Assembly: GCF_003838195.1 (NCBI RefSeq)
Contig: NZ_RCBY01000008.1
Location: forward strand, 16,164 to 80,163
DNA: 64,000 nt
Direction: 5' to 3'
DNA from: Okeania hirsuta
GTDB taxonomy: Bacteria > Cyanobacteriota > Cyanobacteriia > Cyanobacteriales > Microcoleaceae
In this document: positions 8,042-17,291 of the stretch, piece by piece
How the letters are laid out: every line of letters begins with the position of its first letter
Position numbering within the stretch: the first letter of the stretch is position 1
Made by a program: the position numbers and the translations under genes
Notes under the pieces: generated by a model
The model's database searches: none
What the model was told of the DNA's origin: nothing
Seen by the model: the letters and a program-made list of their open reading frames with translations, nothing else

Positions 8042-9874
8042 ATGAGAAGCATCTCACCGAAAACCAATAGAAGCAAAGAGCGAAATAATAATAGTGAAAC
8101 AGACTGGCAACTAATTAAAAGAATGATCGGCTATGGTTTACGCCACAAAAAATTAGTATTTGCCTCACTGATATTATTGTTACCATTATCAATTTCTGGG
8201 GCAATTCAACCACTATTAATCGGGCAAGCAATTTCTCTAATTTTAGGAGAAAAAACCTGGTCATTTCTCCAACAAATATCATTATCTCAAGGATTGAATA
8301 TTTTAGGAACTATATTAATGTTGACTATTATTATACGACTAATATTTCAATCTTTACAAGGCTTTTTAGTACAAAAAGTCGGACAAAAAATTACTGCTGA
8401 TATTAGAGATGACTTATTTAAACACGTTCTTTCTTTAGGAGTTAGATTTTTTGATAGTACCCCTGTGGGAAAATTAATTACTCGCCTTACCAGTGATGTT
8501 GAAGCTTTAGGAGATGTATTTTCTACAGGTGCTATTGGTATTTTGAGCGATTTATTTTCGATTTTAATAATTGCTATTGCTATGTTTAGTTTGCAATGGC
8601 AACTGGGTTTAATGCTAATATTAATGATGTTACCAGTAACAACAATTATTATCTATTTCCAGCAAAAATATAGGCAAGCTAATTATATAGCTAGAGATGA
8701 ACTTTCTGGTTTAAATGCTCAATTACAAGAAAACTTAATTGGTATAGGAGTAGTACAATTATTTCGCCGAGAAAAATTTAATTCGGAGTTATTTAGAGTT
8801 AATAATATCGATTATGTAAAAGCACTAGATAAAACTATTTTTTATGACTCAGCTATCTCTGGTATTTTAGAATGGATTTCTTTAGTTGCGATCGCTGTAG
8901 TATTATTCCTGGGAGGGCAATTTGTTTTAGCAGAAAATATAGATTTTGGCACTTTATCTTCTTTCATTTTATATGCTCAACGTTTATTCGATCCTCTGCG
9001 ACAATTTGCCGAAAAATTTACAGCTATTCAAGCAGGTTTAACTGCAGTAGAACGTATTATTAATCTTCTCAATGAAGAAGTTGAAATTCTAGACCCAGAA
9101 GGAGAAATTAAAAAATTACCTACTGTTGAAGTTAACAATTCTAAAATTGGTGAAATTAGATTTGAAAATGTCTGGTTTGGCTATAAACCAAATGAATATG
9201 TTCTGAAAAATCTCAACTTTACTATTAAACCAGGAGAAAAAGTTGCTTTAGTTGGGCCAACTGGAGCAGGAAAAAGTTCTGTAATTCGCTTACTTTGTCG
9301 TTTATATGATGTCAATAAAGGCAGAATTTTAGTTGATGGAATTAATATTAAAGACTTACCTCAAGCAGAATTACGAAAACATATTGGCGTAATTTTACAA
9401 GATGGTTTTTTATTTGCTGGAGATGTGAAAAGCAATATTACTTTGGGAGAAGATTATTCATTAGAGGAGATTCAAACCTCAGCAAAAAACACAAATATAG
9501 ATAAATTTATTGCAGAATTACCCCAAGGATATAATACTCAACTACGAGAAAGAGGGGCTAATCTTTCTGGTGGTCAAAAGCAGTTATTAGCATTTGCTCG
9601 TGCTGCTATTCGTAAACCGAGAATTTTGGTTCTTGACGAAGCAACTGCTAGTTTAGATGTGGTAACAGAAGCTTTAATTCAATCAGCATTAGAAAAACTT
9701 TTAGCAGAAAGAACAGCTATCATTATTGCTCACCGACTTTCGACTATTAGAAATGTTAACCGGGTTTTTGTGTTGAAGCGAGGAGAGTTAATTGAATCTG
9801 GTACTCACGAAGAATTATTACAAAAAGAAGGTCTTTATGCTAGTTTGTATAAATTACAAATGTTAGGAACTTAA
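8042..9874 (+). CDS. ABC-type exporter half-transporter (TMD-NBD)
   Basis: Encodes 610 residues. A polar N-terminus of about 35 residues precedes a six-helix ABC_membrane domain (about 38-330) and a nucleotide-binding domain (about 370-605). The latter has Walker A GPTGAGKSS (about 405-413), signature LSGGQKQ (about 507), Walker B ILVLDEATASLD and the H-loop IIIAHRLSTI. This is the layout of homodimeric type-1 exporters (MsbA/LmrA/MdlB-like) in the plasma membrane. The substrate cannot be told from sequence. A single-gene unit; no accessory membrane-fusion protein is nearby. Confidence 0.93.
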   Translation: MRSISPKTNRSKERNNNSETDWQLIKRMIGYGLRHKKLVFASLILLLPLSISGAIQPLLIGQAISLILGEKTWSFLQQISLSQGLNILGTILMLTIIIRLIFQSLQGFLVQKVGQKITADIRDDLFKHVLSLGVRFFDSTPVGKLITRLTSDVEALGDVFSTGAIGILSDLFSILIIAIAMFSLQWQLGLMLILMMLPVTTIIIYFQQKYRQANYIARDELSGLNAQLQENLIGIGVVQLFRREKFNSELFRVNNIDYVKALDKTIFYDSAISGILEWISLVAIAVVLFLGGQFVLAENIDFGTLSSFILYAQRLFDPLRQFAEKFTAIQAGLTAVERIINLLNEEVEILDPEGEIKKLPTVEVNNSKIGEIRFENVWFGYKPNEYVLKNLNFTIKPGEKVALVGPTGAGKSSVIRLLCRLYDVNKGRILVDGINIKDLPQAELRKHIGVILQDGFLFAGDVKSNITLGEDYSLEEIQTSAKNTNIDKFIAELPQGYNTQLRERGANLSGGQKQLLAFARAAIRKPRILVLDEATASLDVVTEALIQSALEKLLAERTAIIIAHRLSTIRNVNRVFVLKRGELIESGTHEELLQKEGLYASLYKLQMLGT

Positions 9875-10215
9875 TTAGAGAAGTTCTCAGAAAGATAGAA
9901 AAGTATCCACTCAATATGATGGGGTAGGCAATGATTAGACATAGGCGTGAAAAAGATATAGACTTTTTACACATAACAGGTAACAGGCAACAGCTCCGGA
10001 AAGCAACAGGGAATAGATTTTTAGGAAAAATGTACGAAAAATGATTTAGGGAACTAACTTTTACAACTCTAGCTTATGTTAAATAAAGGGTAAGTTTATT
10101 TTCACCAGATGTCTATTATATAAACCATACGTCAAGGTTTTAGGTGAAAATCCGCCCCTACAATTTTTTTAACGTTTAATTAGACCTACCTACTACCTAA
10201 AACCTACGATATGCT
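9875..10215. other. Intergenic region with heptamer tract
   Basis: No gene is seen. It contains a GCAACAG/GTAACAG heptamer tract at about 9976-10012, and an AGATGTCTATTATA motif near 10108 that matches one end of family J elements. No T-run terminator is visible behind the ABC exporter. Confidence 0.5.
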
Positions 10216-10374
10216 TCAAAATCTATTACCAATTAAAATAAATGGTGCCCAATAATAAGGATGACTAAACTCACTTCCAGCAAAAGGTAATTCTTCAAAA
10301 TCAAATTTTCTTTTGCCTACTTGAAAATTATAAATTCCCTCTGTTAAAGCACCTGCTAATACTAGAGGATTAAT
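10216..10374 (-). pseudogene. C-terminal fragment of a CHAT-domain protein
   Basis: On the minus strand an open stretch of about 52 codons ends at TGA 10216. It carries NPLVLAGALTEGIYN and ends HPYYWAPFILIGNRF. The His-Pro-Tyr-Tyr-Trp-Ala-Pro-Phe-Ile-Leu-Ile-Gly-Asn signature is the usual end of caspase-like CHAT domains in cyanobacteria. A TAG interrupts just upstream (10375-10377) and no intact N-terminal part is found before 10605. Only the tail survives, so it is a remnant. Confidence 0.6.
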
Positions 10375-10604
10375 CTATGTTTTCGGAGTTAAATCCATTA
10401 AAGTTGTGGCGGTAATATTGGAGTTAACTAGATTTCAACTTTGTAGCTTTTGGGCTTGCCTGTTTAAACCATTTAGACTTGGACTTACTCATATCTACGT
10501 TGGTGTAGGTTTGCTGTGGCACGCACTGTTACTTTTACCCTATTTCCTTTCTTTGTGCAACAAAGCCATATAACATACTAAATTAAAACTTATTATTTAA
10601 CGAT

Positions 10605-11420
10605 TTATCTCACAGGAAGTATTTCAATTGTAATCTTAACTCCCGTTTCCTTAGTATTAGGAATATATTCAAGATTAAGTTTAGGAATACAAGCCAAGCG
10701 GTCGTCCTGCAGCACCCCCGCGCCGTTTAACGTTAAAGCATCAAGACAAGCCCCTGCTAAATTATCTAAATCAGAATTAGTACGATGTTTACCACAAAAA
10801 CTGATAGAAATAGCTGCTCTTTGAATTGGTAAATTTACTTCTAAATTAAGGTCAGAAACTTGACGGTAAATTTCAACTTCTGCTTGATTTCTCCAGGCAC
10901 GATATCGAGGTGGTAAATAAGTACCATTAGTCGTAACTCGTGGGCGTGCTTTTGGAACTACTTTCCCACGAAGATAAAAGTTAATAATTGTAGCATTTTC
11001 AGATTTTTCAGAGTCTGGAAGGGAGGTCGGAAAATTTTCAGCATTGCTCAATAAAGGAATAATTTGCTTAACTTCTGTCTCCACATCTTCTTCAAAACTA
11101 TCCTTTGACTTAGAGGAAATAAGTGACATCTGGGGTATATTCTCCATAGCAGATAGATCCACTTTTCTGTAAGGATCTAATTGCGTCCGGAAACTAGGCC
11201 AGCTTTTAGCTATTTGCAGATAAGTTTCAGCACAACTTTCTGAGAAATGGCAATTCTTTTTGAACCAAGATTGCCATTCAGTGGGAGAAAATAAAGCTTG
11301 AGTTTCTAGTAATAATTGCCCTAAAGAATAAGCAAATGCCATAGCATTTATCGGATCGTCTTGGCATTGTTTATGTTTAAAATTTATTTCTGCTATTAAG
11401 TCTTGCCAATTAATTAACAT
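10605..11420 (-). CDS. RusA-family endodeoxyribonuclease with N-terminal helical domain
   Basis: Encodes 271 residues. Residues 147-268 match RusA Holliday-junction resolvases: RGKVVPKARPRVT, then DLDN (Asp217, Asp219) and LQDD (Asp239, Asp240), the acidic residues that bind Mg2+ in RusA. RusA itself is about 120 residues and usually phage-encoded. Here an N-terminal region of about 80 residues resembles DUF3102-type helical domains (AYSLGQLLLETQALFSPTEW ... AETYLQIAKSWP), joined by a low-complexity linker (about 90-145). The gene is monocistronic, with no phage neighbours. Domain assignment of the C-terminal half is strong; the N-terminal one is tentative. Substrate in vivo is unknown. Confidence 0.85.
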   Translation of the reverse strand: MLINWQDLIAEINFKHKQCQDDPINAMAFAYSLGQLLLETQALFSPTEWQSWFKKNCHFSESCAETYLQIAKSWPSFRTQLDPYRKVDLSAMENIPQMSLISSKSKDSFEEDVETEVKQIIPLLSNAENFPTSLPDSEKSENATIINFYLRGKVVPKARPRVTTNGTYLPPRYRAWRNQAEVEIYRQVSDLNLEVNLPIQRAAISISFCGKHRTNSDLDNLAGACLDALTLNGAGVLQDDRLACIPKLNLEYIPNTKETGVKITIEILPVR

Positions 11421-11758
11421 TTTATATTAGGTGAAGAAGTTGACTATAGAGCTATTTTACCGAATAATTAAGGTTTAAAGCATAATTGTATTAAGGATAA
11501 AAAAGAAAAAATCCTGGGTAGTCCTATATATGTAGTGGTAGGTTAATATAAATGATCAATTTATGATATTAATCTCTCAAATATTGAACTTCAATCTACT
11601 TGAAATTTGAAAATTTATTTTGTCGGCGATTGCTAACACAAAGCTCCGCTAACACTTGATATAATCAATCAGTACGTTATAAATAACTCAACCTTAAATG
11701 TAATACAAAAAAATCTGATAATATACATTTCAAAAATATTTCATCAATATCTAATCCT
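11421..11758. other. AT-rich intergenic region
   Basis: No gene seen. Two imperfect copies of GCTAACAC(A/T) flank CAAAGCTCC at about 11630-11658. The rest is AT-rich spacer between the RusA-type gene and an IS1 remnant. Confidence 0.4.
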
Positions 11759-12366
11759 ATGCCAAATAATGATTTAATCTGTGCCAATTGTGGTAGTGGC
11801 AATATTGTGAAAAATGGCACAATTCATAACAAAAAATAGAAATATCAATGTCAAACCTGTCAAATACAATTTGTCCCAAATAACTCTAAAGTATACATCA
11901 ACGATCAAACCAAAGAATTGATTGATAAATTATCAAAGTGAAAAAATTAGTTTAGCTGGCATTATTCCTGTAAAAGGTGTATCTGAAAAATGGCTTCACG
12001 CATTACGTTAATAGTAAGTATACAGAGGTTTATCAATCTATTAAATCTACTAAAAAAACTGGAAAACTCACTATTGAGTGTGATTAAATGTGGTCATTTG
12101 TTGGGAGCAAATATTACAAGCAATGGCTGTGGCTAGCCATTGACATAGACACCAAAGAAATTGTGGGTTTCTTTTTAGTTAGGAGAAAGACGTGAAAAAG
12201 GTGTATTAGGGTTGTGGAATTGATTGCCGGATATTTACAGGCAATGTGCAATTTGTTATACAGATTTCTGGTGAGCTTATGATTTGATTTTTTCTGATTG
12301 TAGACATAGCTCAGTGGGAAAATAAACTGGTTTAACTGCCTATATAGAAAGATTAAATAATACTTT
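11759..12366 (+). mobile_element. Degenerate IS1-family transposase remnant
   Basis: Starts at ATG 11759 with MPNNDLICANCG and the zinc-finger-like pattern CANCG...CQTCQIQF typical of IS1 InsA, interrupted by TAG after NKK. Further frames give KTGKLTIECD, MWSFVGSKYYKQWLWLAID and, at the end, HSSVG...GLTAYIERLNNTF, matching the IS1 InsB region. Several stops and frameshifts are visible, and the sequence is cut off at about 12366 by a heptamer tract just before the next gene. It cannot encode an active transposase. Terminal inverted repeats were not found. Confidence 0.75.
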
Positions 12367-12376
12367 CCACACTCCC

Positions 12377-14437
12377 CTACTCTCCTACTCCACTACCATT
12401 TTTTGTAATCAGGTGATTTGTATCTAATTTATAAGCTTTACCTAATTTAGCATCAAATGCCCAAGCTGCAATTTTCAACTTACCTTCTGGGAGTAATTTA
12501 CCAGAAATTGTTTGTTCCCAACCTGCGTTAAGGTATGCAGGATTATTGAATAGTTGAACTAAATTTTCTCTTTGAGTTTGAGCAGACATCAAAACATCAA
12601 AAATAATCCAATCATCTTTTGATTTTGGGTTTAATACCCCGCCATCTACAGGGTGTTTATAATTGGTTGGGGTTTGAGTCCCCATCCACTTTTTCCTTCT
12701 TCCTCTCTTGGTGCGCATTCCCTTGGGTCTGTCGCCGACGCGGGGTAGCACCGCTTCTTCCTTCTTCCTCTCTTGGTGTGCATTCCCTTGGATCTGTCGC
12801 CGACGCGGGGTAGCACCGCTTCTTCCTTCTTCAACTGCTTGATTTTTATAGGTTAAAATAATTGCATCTGCAGGCTCGTTACGCTCTGGTAAAAATGCCC
12901 AACCATTAACAAAGTACCAACTATTTAAAGGTATAATTCCATCTAACGATCCGTAAGTTTGATCTGGAGATTTTTCAGCAGCGATCGCTTCGATATTATT
13001 GCTGGCAACTAAATTAGGTTTTAACATACCTAAGTAATTAAGTCCCTTGACTAAATCTTTAACATGATCATAATTTCCTAAAATATTTTCTTCAATACAA
13101 AACTTATTTTCAATGATATTAATGAATGATAAACAAGTTTTTCCTTCCATACGCAATTGATAGCTAGATTTAATTTCTTTCACGCTATAAGTAAACGATT
13201 TATAGTGTAAAATCATCAATCCAGTCATGGCGATCGCCACTGTAACTTTATAGAGCCATACTTGCAATTTTATCGGATTTATCTGACTATAAATATGGCT
13301 CAAAACTATTGGTAATAAATGTATAATAGCGATTATTAAATAAATAGAAAATGTTGTATACCTTGAAGGTAAAGCACTTTCTACTCCAAAACCAACTCTA
13401 CCAACGGCAGTAATTAAAGCACTAATTATTGAGTAGATAGCAATCATCATCCAACCAATAGTTCTCTCTAAAATATGGTAATTTTTAATATGTTTGAGTA
13501 GGTAAATAAATAAACAGCAAAATATTCCTATTTCTACTCCACCAATAAATATCGAAGAAGTAAGAGGAGATATTTCAAAACCAGAACCCAAAGGAGAACC
13601 CAAAAAGGCTAAGAAAAACTGTAAAGTTTGCTCTGGATGCCGAAATGCTGGTATAAGACTAGGGCTAACTTCAGGCTTTTGATAATCATAAAAATAAATA
13701 ATTATATTGCTGATAAAAACTGCTATCCAGCTTAAGAATAACCATTTTTGTTTCAGTAAATCTGATGTTGATTTTGCCGTAACTAATATTAATACAGGTA
13801 AAATTATTATCCAAGCTATCATCCCATTAGAATAGGAAAAAGTACTAATGATGCAAAGCATCATACAAATTAAAAATTTATATCTAGTATGAAAGTGGGA
13901 GTAGACAACTGAAATTCCTGTAGTAATACAAGCGATCGGCATCAAAACTACTAATTGGATTCCCCAAAACCAGTTATCATATTGAATTGGAGAAAAAATC
14001 AGGATATTTGTCAAGAAAGCTATGAGTGAAGTTGTCAACAAATTAGCATTTACGGTTAATCGATTGAGGCGATAAATATTAACAGAAACTAGACAAGCTA
14101 AGATAAATATTACTAGCATTTCATATCTAACATCCCAGTTAGTTAAATATGCCAGTCCGAGAAATATTAGTCGTGGAAATAGTTTTCTACTTTCATTATG
14201 TTGAGCAATCAAGTCTTGCCAGGACAAGGAATTTTGGGAAATTTTTATGAATAACTGAGGCATAAGATTCCATTGGTCCCAATAAGGCATATTAACGCTG
14301 TAGGTCAGAATTAATATTCCCATTGCAACTGCTGGAAGTATAACTAAAACTATACTTATCCAATTTAAAAGTTGGAAATTATTCTTGAAGATTTTTTTGC
14401 TAATTGGGGATTTTTTTTCTGTTGTCATTATCCTCAT
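12377..14437 (-). CDS. Polytopic membrane protein with C-terminal soluble domain, carrying a repeat insertion
   Basis: Encodes 686 residues: 10-12 hydrophobic segments up to about residue 420, then a soluble C-terminal region. Conserved with the gene at 22405-24186 (for example NMPYWDQW versus NFPFSDQW, HNESRKLFPRLI, LTNWDVRYEML, AVGRVGFGVE). The acidic/aromatic first loop and overall layout recall GT-C-type membrane glycosyltransferases, but I see no diagnostic motif, so function is unassigned. An in-frame block of about 70 residues (from about EEGRSGATPRRR to NPKSK) is absent from the paralogue and is encoded by GC-rich repeats at 12624-12832. Start at 14437 or the ATG three codons later. 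A glycosyltransferase lies upstream, hinting at surface polysaccharide work (inference). Confidence 0.82.
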   Translation of the reverse strand: MRIMTTEKKSPISKKIFKNNFQLLNWISIVLVILPAVAMGILILTYSVNMPYWDQWNLMPQLFIKISQNSLSWQDLIAQHNESRKLFPRLIFLGLAYLTNWDVRYEMLVIFILACLVSVNIYRLNRLTVNANLLTTSLIAFLTNILIFSPIQYDNWFWGIQLVVLMPIACITTGISVVYSHFHTRYKFLICMMLCIISTFSYSNGMIAWIIILPVLILVTAKSTSDLLKQKWLFLSWIAVFISNIIIYFYDYQKPEVSPSLIPAFRHPEQTLQFFLAFLGSPLGSGFEISPLTSSIFIGGVEIGIFCCLFIYLLKHIKNYHILERTIGWMMIAIYSIISALITAVGRVGFGVESALPSRYTTFSIYLIIAIIHLLPIVLSHIYSQINPIKLQVWLYKVTVAIAMTGLMILHYKSFTYSVKEIKSSYQLRMEGKTCLSFINIIENKFCIEENILGNYDHVKDLVKGLNYLGMLKPNLVASNNIEAIAAEKSPDQTYGSLDGIIPLNSWYFVNGWAFLPERNEPADAIILTYKNQAVEEGRSGATPRRRQIQGNAHQERKKEEAVLPRVGDRPKGMRTKRGRRKKWMGTQTPTNYKHPVDGGVLNPKSKDDWIIFDVLMSAQTQRENLVQLFNNPAYLNAGWEQTISGKLLPEGKLKIAAWAFDAKLGKAYKLDTNHLITKNGSGVGE
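12624..12690 (-). repeat. Dispersed repeat of about 70 bp (hairpin plus GGTTGGGGTTTGAGTCCCC), copy 1
   Basis: GGGTTTAATACCCCGCC, then a short arm, then AATTGGTTGGGGTTTGAGTC. The same sequence lies inverted at about 14519-14600, just upstream of the same gene. Here it is translated as part of the membrane protein (GTQTPTNY...GGVLNPK). The ACCCCGCC block resembles termini of IS200/IS605-type elements in this window (63948-64000). Confidence 0.65.
12696..12830. repeat. Tandem direct repeat, two 65-bp units, inside a CDS (family A)
   Basis: Two units with a 65-bp period, each containing CTCTTGGTGYGCATTCCCTT and CGCCGACGCGGGGTAGCACC and joined by CTTCTTCCTTCTTC. Because 65 is not a multiple of three, the units are read in two different frames by the host gene and still contain no stop. 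Relatives of the unit occur at 35641-35700 and 55256-55316. Confidence 0.75.
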
Positions 14438-14518
14438 TACGCTCTAAAGGTTTTATACCAATTTGAAAAAGGTAGTTAGATCTTAATCTTTGAAGAAGTA
14501 AGAAGGAAAGACCGAAAA

Positions 14519-14600
14519 AGGAAAAAGAGAATGGGGACTCAAACCCCAACCAATTGTAAATACCGCGTAGACGGCGGGGTATTAAACCCAAAAGAAAAAG
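14519..14600 (+). repeat. Dispersed repeat of about 70 bp, copy 2 (inverted)
   Basis: GGGGACTCAAACCCCAACC is followed by a spacer, then GTAGACGGCGGGGTATTAAA. It is the inverse of 12624-12690, so the two copies bracket the membrane-protein gene in opposite orientation. Confidence 0.65.
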
Positions 14601-14772
14601 ATAATTTTTGGCCTTAAGTATAAAATTTGATCGTTCGCAGATATTGTAAATATTTAATTTTTTTTCTCTTTTTTCATATACTTCTTTTCCTCTGCGACCT
14701 AGGGACATTGCATGCAATATCCCTACCTAATCCCTGCTTACTCTTCCATGAATGTAGCAATATTTTATGAAC

Positions 14773-14860
14773 AGGACTTACGCAAAAGACGAAATTATAC
14801 AGCATTTTTAGGGGTTGGCCGTTAACCCCTAGGCATAAGTGGTAGTTATGCGTAAGTCCT
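14773..14860. repeat. MITE-like element, family F (AGGACTTACGCA ends)
   Basis: Perfect 12-bp terminal inverted repeats, AGGACTTACGCA and TGCGTAAGTCCT, about 88 bp apart end to end. An internal inverted repeat lies around GGGGTTGGCCGTTAACCCC. A second copy with the same ends lies at 39280-39393. This terminus is seen widely in cyanobacterial small mobile repeats. Confidence 0.75.
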
Positions 14861-15119
14861 AATGAAATTGGTATTAGATTTTAGGTGGTAGATTGAAGAG
14901 AAACTTGTTGTGCAACCCTGGTTTAAAATTAGACTGAAGTATTAACCTAAAAACTATAACTAAAAACCTTCTTCAACTCTATAAAATTAATCTGCTGAGT
15001 GAAAAAAATATTTTATAAATAAAATTGAATATAAATTGTTATCCAGATACTGAAAAATTGTGTACCACAGTTTTTAGTAGATAACTTAAATATTCTTGTT
15101 CAACCCACTGTTAAAATTT

Positions 15120-16073
15120 TTAACTTTCATCTGAACTTATTTTCTCAAAGCCAATTTTTTCTCTAATAATATAGTACGGTCTTTGCCTAACTTCATCGTA
15201 AATACGACCAATATATTCTCCAATAATTCCTAGAGACAGCAGTTGTATTCCCCCCATAAAAAATGTTGTAGTTAAACCATAAGCCCAGGATAAAAATTCT
15301 TGCCCTAAAACAAATTTAAAGTAAAGACCAATTAATCCTATAATAAAAGAGAAAATTGCAGATACTAAGCCTAAAATAGTTGCCATTTTCAAAGGAATTG
15401 TTGAAAAAGAAAATATGCCATCAAAAGCAAGCTTAAATAACTTAGAAACTGAAACTTTAGGCTCACCTCTATATCGAGGACCACGTTCTACAGAAATACC
15501 TATTTGTTTAAATCCGGCATAGGCTCTTAAACCACTTAAATATTTGTTGCGTTCTGGCATTTGTCGTAGAGTTAAGATGACTTTTCTATCCATTAATGAA
15601 AAGATACCTGCATCCATTGGAGTGATAATTCCTGACAACTTTCTTTGAATGTAATAAAAACTTTTAAATGCTAATCGTTTCAACAATTTTTCTTTACGAT
15701 TTTTTCTAATAGCATAAACCACATCATATCCCTGTTGCCAAAGTCGTGAAAAACTAATAATTGCTTCTGGAGAATCTTGCAAATCTCCATCCATTAAAAT
15801 AACTGCTTTTCCATCAGCATGATCTATTCCCGCAGACAAAGCAGATTGATGCCCAAAATTTCTAGAAAAGTTAATAATTTTTACTTCTAGGTGTTGCTGA
15901 GTTATTTTTTTTAACAGTTCAAAGGAAGAATCTACACTACCATCATTGATAAAAATTACTTCGCTATTACCATCAAGTCGCTGTAAAACATCTAATAACT
16001 GTCGCCATAGTTCAGGGATGATTTCTTCTTCGTTGAAGATGGGAATAACTACAGAATAATCTATATTTTTCAT
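15120..16073 (-). CDS. GT2 family glycosyltransferase, GtrB/DPM1-like
   Basis: Encodes 317 residues. The GT-A domain starts YSVVIPIFNEEE, has the FINDGSVDSS nucleotide-sugar motif and the metal-binding DGDLQDSPE, then RNKYLSGLRAYAGF and RGPRYRGEPKVS. Two C-terminal transmembrane helices (about 228-252 and 262-290) complete the polyprenyl-phosphate glycosyltransferase architecture (GtrB, dolichol-phosphate mannose synthase family). It would transfer a sugar from a nucleotide donor to a lipid carrier on the cytoplasmic face of the membrane. It is on the same strand as the polytopic protein downstream, about 680 bp away, which could be a user of the lipid-linked sugar (inference). Confidence 0.92.
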   Translation of the reverse strand: MKNIDYSVVIPIFNEEEIIPELWRQLLDVLQRLDGNSEVIFINDGSVDSSFELLKKITQQHLEVKIINFSRNFGHQSALSAGIDHADGKAVILMDGDLQDSPEAIISFSRLWQQGYDVVYAIRKNRKEKLLKRLAFKSFYYIQRKLSGIITPMDAGIFSLMDRKVILTLRQMPERNKYLSGLRAYAGFKQIGISVERGPRYRGEPKVSVSKLFKLAFDGIFSFSTIPLKMATILGLVSAIFSFIIGLIGLYFKFVLGQEFLSWAYGLTTTFFMGGIQLLSLGIIGEYIGRIYDEVRQRPYYIIREKIGFEKISSDES

Positions 16074-16164
16074 AGTCTTTACTCACTACTCGCCCAAATC
16101 ATACATATCTAGTTTATAATTGTCAACTTTTAGGGAGTAGTCATTTCAGTTATCAGTTATCAGG

Positions 16165-16475
16165 TAAGCATTCAGCTATTAGCTGTCAGCTCTTCCTACG
16201 GAATGCTGCGCAAACAGCTTTTTAATAAATGAAGCAAGCATTTGCTTAACTTCTACAACATTTTTAAACAAAGAATTGAAGCACAAGAACAGCAAGCTTA
16301 AATTGTCAACTAAAATTAATAAAGCTGATAGCTGACTGCTGAATGCTGACAATTAACAACTGACTTTAAGGGTAAGGAAGCCAACTTTTGTAGTAAAACA
16401 ATTAATAAAGCTTTTATCCTAAATTAAAAGCAATAGCTGATAGCTGATAGCTGATGACTGACTGCTGAATGCTTA
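16165..16475. repeat. Family M repeat cluster with embedded family C motif
   Basis: Left end TAAGCATTCAGC at 16165. The motif CCTACGGAATGCTGCGCAAA lies at about 16193. The GCTGATAGCTGACTGCTGAATG motif occurs at about 16323-16347 and again, extended, at 16436-16475. Two family M elements in tandem or a nested insertion would explain three ends. STRR tracts of the CTACTCC type follow at about 16508-16532 and 16588-16635. Confidence 0.5.
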
Positions 16476-16671
16476 GATTACCGCACTCTTATTTATCAAT
16501 TCTTTCCCCCTACTTCCTACTCCCTACTCCCTCTTTTGGAGGAGATGTTTAATATCTGTTTATAATTCTATAATTACTTCAATATTTCATCTCCCCTACT
16601 CCCCTACTCCCCTACTCCCTCACTCCCTCACTCCCAACTATAATAATAAGTATTCAACCGGATTTGATATT

Positions 16672-17271
16672 ATGACCCAGGTACTTTATAGGACAAGTTT
16701 TAGTGATTTTGATGAATTTATTAATTGGTATCCAGAACAGTCGGAATACCACTATGAATTACATAACGGAGTAGTTACTCAAATGCCTAAACCTAGAGGT
16801 CAACATTCTCAAATTGCAGGTTTTTTAATGGCTGAGTTGAGCTTGGAAATTAGGCATTCAGGGTCGCCTTACTTTATCCCTAAAGAATGTATTTTCAAAA
16901 CCGATAATTTATCAGGTTACGAACCAGATGTAATTGTTGTCAACCGAGATTTTATTCAGAATGAACCACGTTGGGAAAAAGAATCTACTTTAATTAATAG
17001 TCAGTCAATTAAGTTAGTAATTGAAGTTGTCAGTAGCAATTGGAGCGATGATTATCCTCTCAAACTAGATGCTTATGAAATTATGGGCATTAAAGAATAT
17101 TGGATTGTGGATTATTTGGGATTAGGAGGAAGAAAATTTATCGGTTATCCCAAACAGCCAACTTTTACAGTTAATACCCTAGAAAATGGAGAGTATAAAT
17201 CTACTCAATTTAAGGAAAAGCAACTCATTCAATCTTCTATCTTTCCGGAATTAAAATTGACTGTGGAATAA
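16672..17271 (+). CDS. Uma2-family endonuclease-like protein (DUF820)
   Basis: Encodes 199 residues. It has the family start (FDEFINWYP), a KPRGQHSQIAGFL helix, then the PD-(D/E)XK core: EPDVIVVN, an IKLVIEVVSSNW strand and DYPLKLDAYEIMGIKEYWIVD. Uma2 proteins are very numerous in cyanobacterial genomes and have a restriction-endonuclease-like fold; biological targets are not established. Intact, with normal length. A heptamer-repeat tract lies immediately upstream. Two more family members are in the window (a pseudogene at 3122-3700 and an intact gene at 26332-26976). Confidence 0.9.
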   Translation: MTQVLYRTSFSDFDEFINWYPEQSEYHYELHNGVVTQMPKPRGQHSQIAGFLMAELSLEIRHSGSPYFIPKECIFKTDNLSGYEPDVIVVNRDFIQNEPRWEKESTLINSQSIKLVIEVVSSNWSDDYPLKLDAYEIMGIKEYWIVDYLGLGGRKFIGYPKQPTFTVNTLENGEYKSTQFKEKQLIQSSIFPELKLTVE

Positions 17272-17291
17272 GTTTTTCGAGCAGAATAATG

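Larger units (their letters stand above)
14438..15119. other. Intergenic region between membrane protein and glycosyltransferase genes
   Basis: No credible gene. Besides the repeat at 14519-14600 and the inverted-repeat element at 14773-14860 it has single ATACCAATTTGA-like ends at about 14456 and 14865. The rest is AT-rich. Confidence 0.5.

Noticed and set aside
11759..12366. Active IS1 element
   Set aside because: Several in-frame stops, frameshifts and a truncated end; no terminal inverted repeats were found.
12619..12834. Open frames on both strands across the 65-bp repeats
   Set aside because: They are side effects of repeats lacking stop codons; no conserved start or flanking similarity. 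Only the long host frame has homologous flanks.
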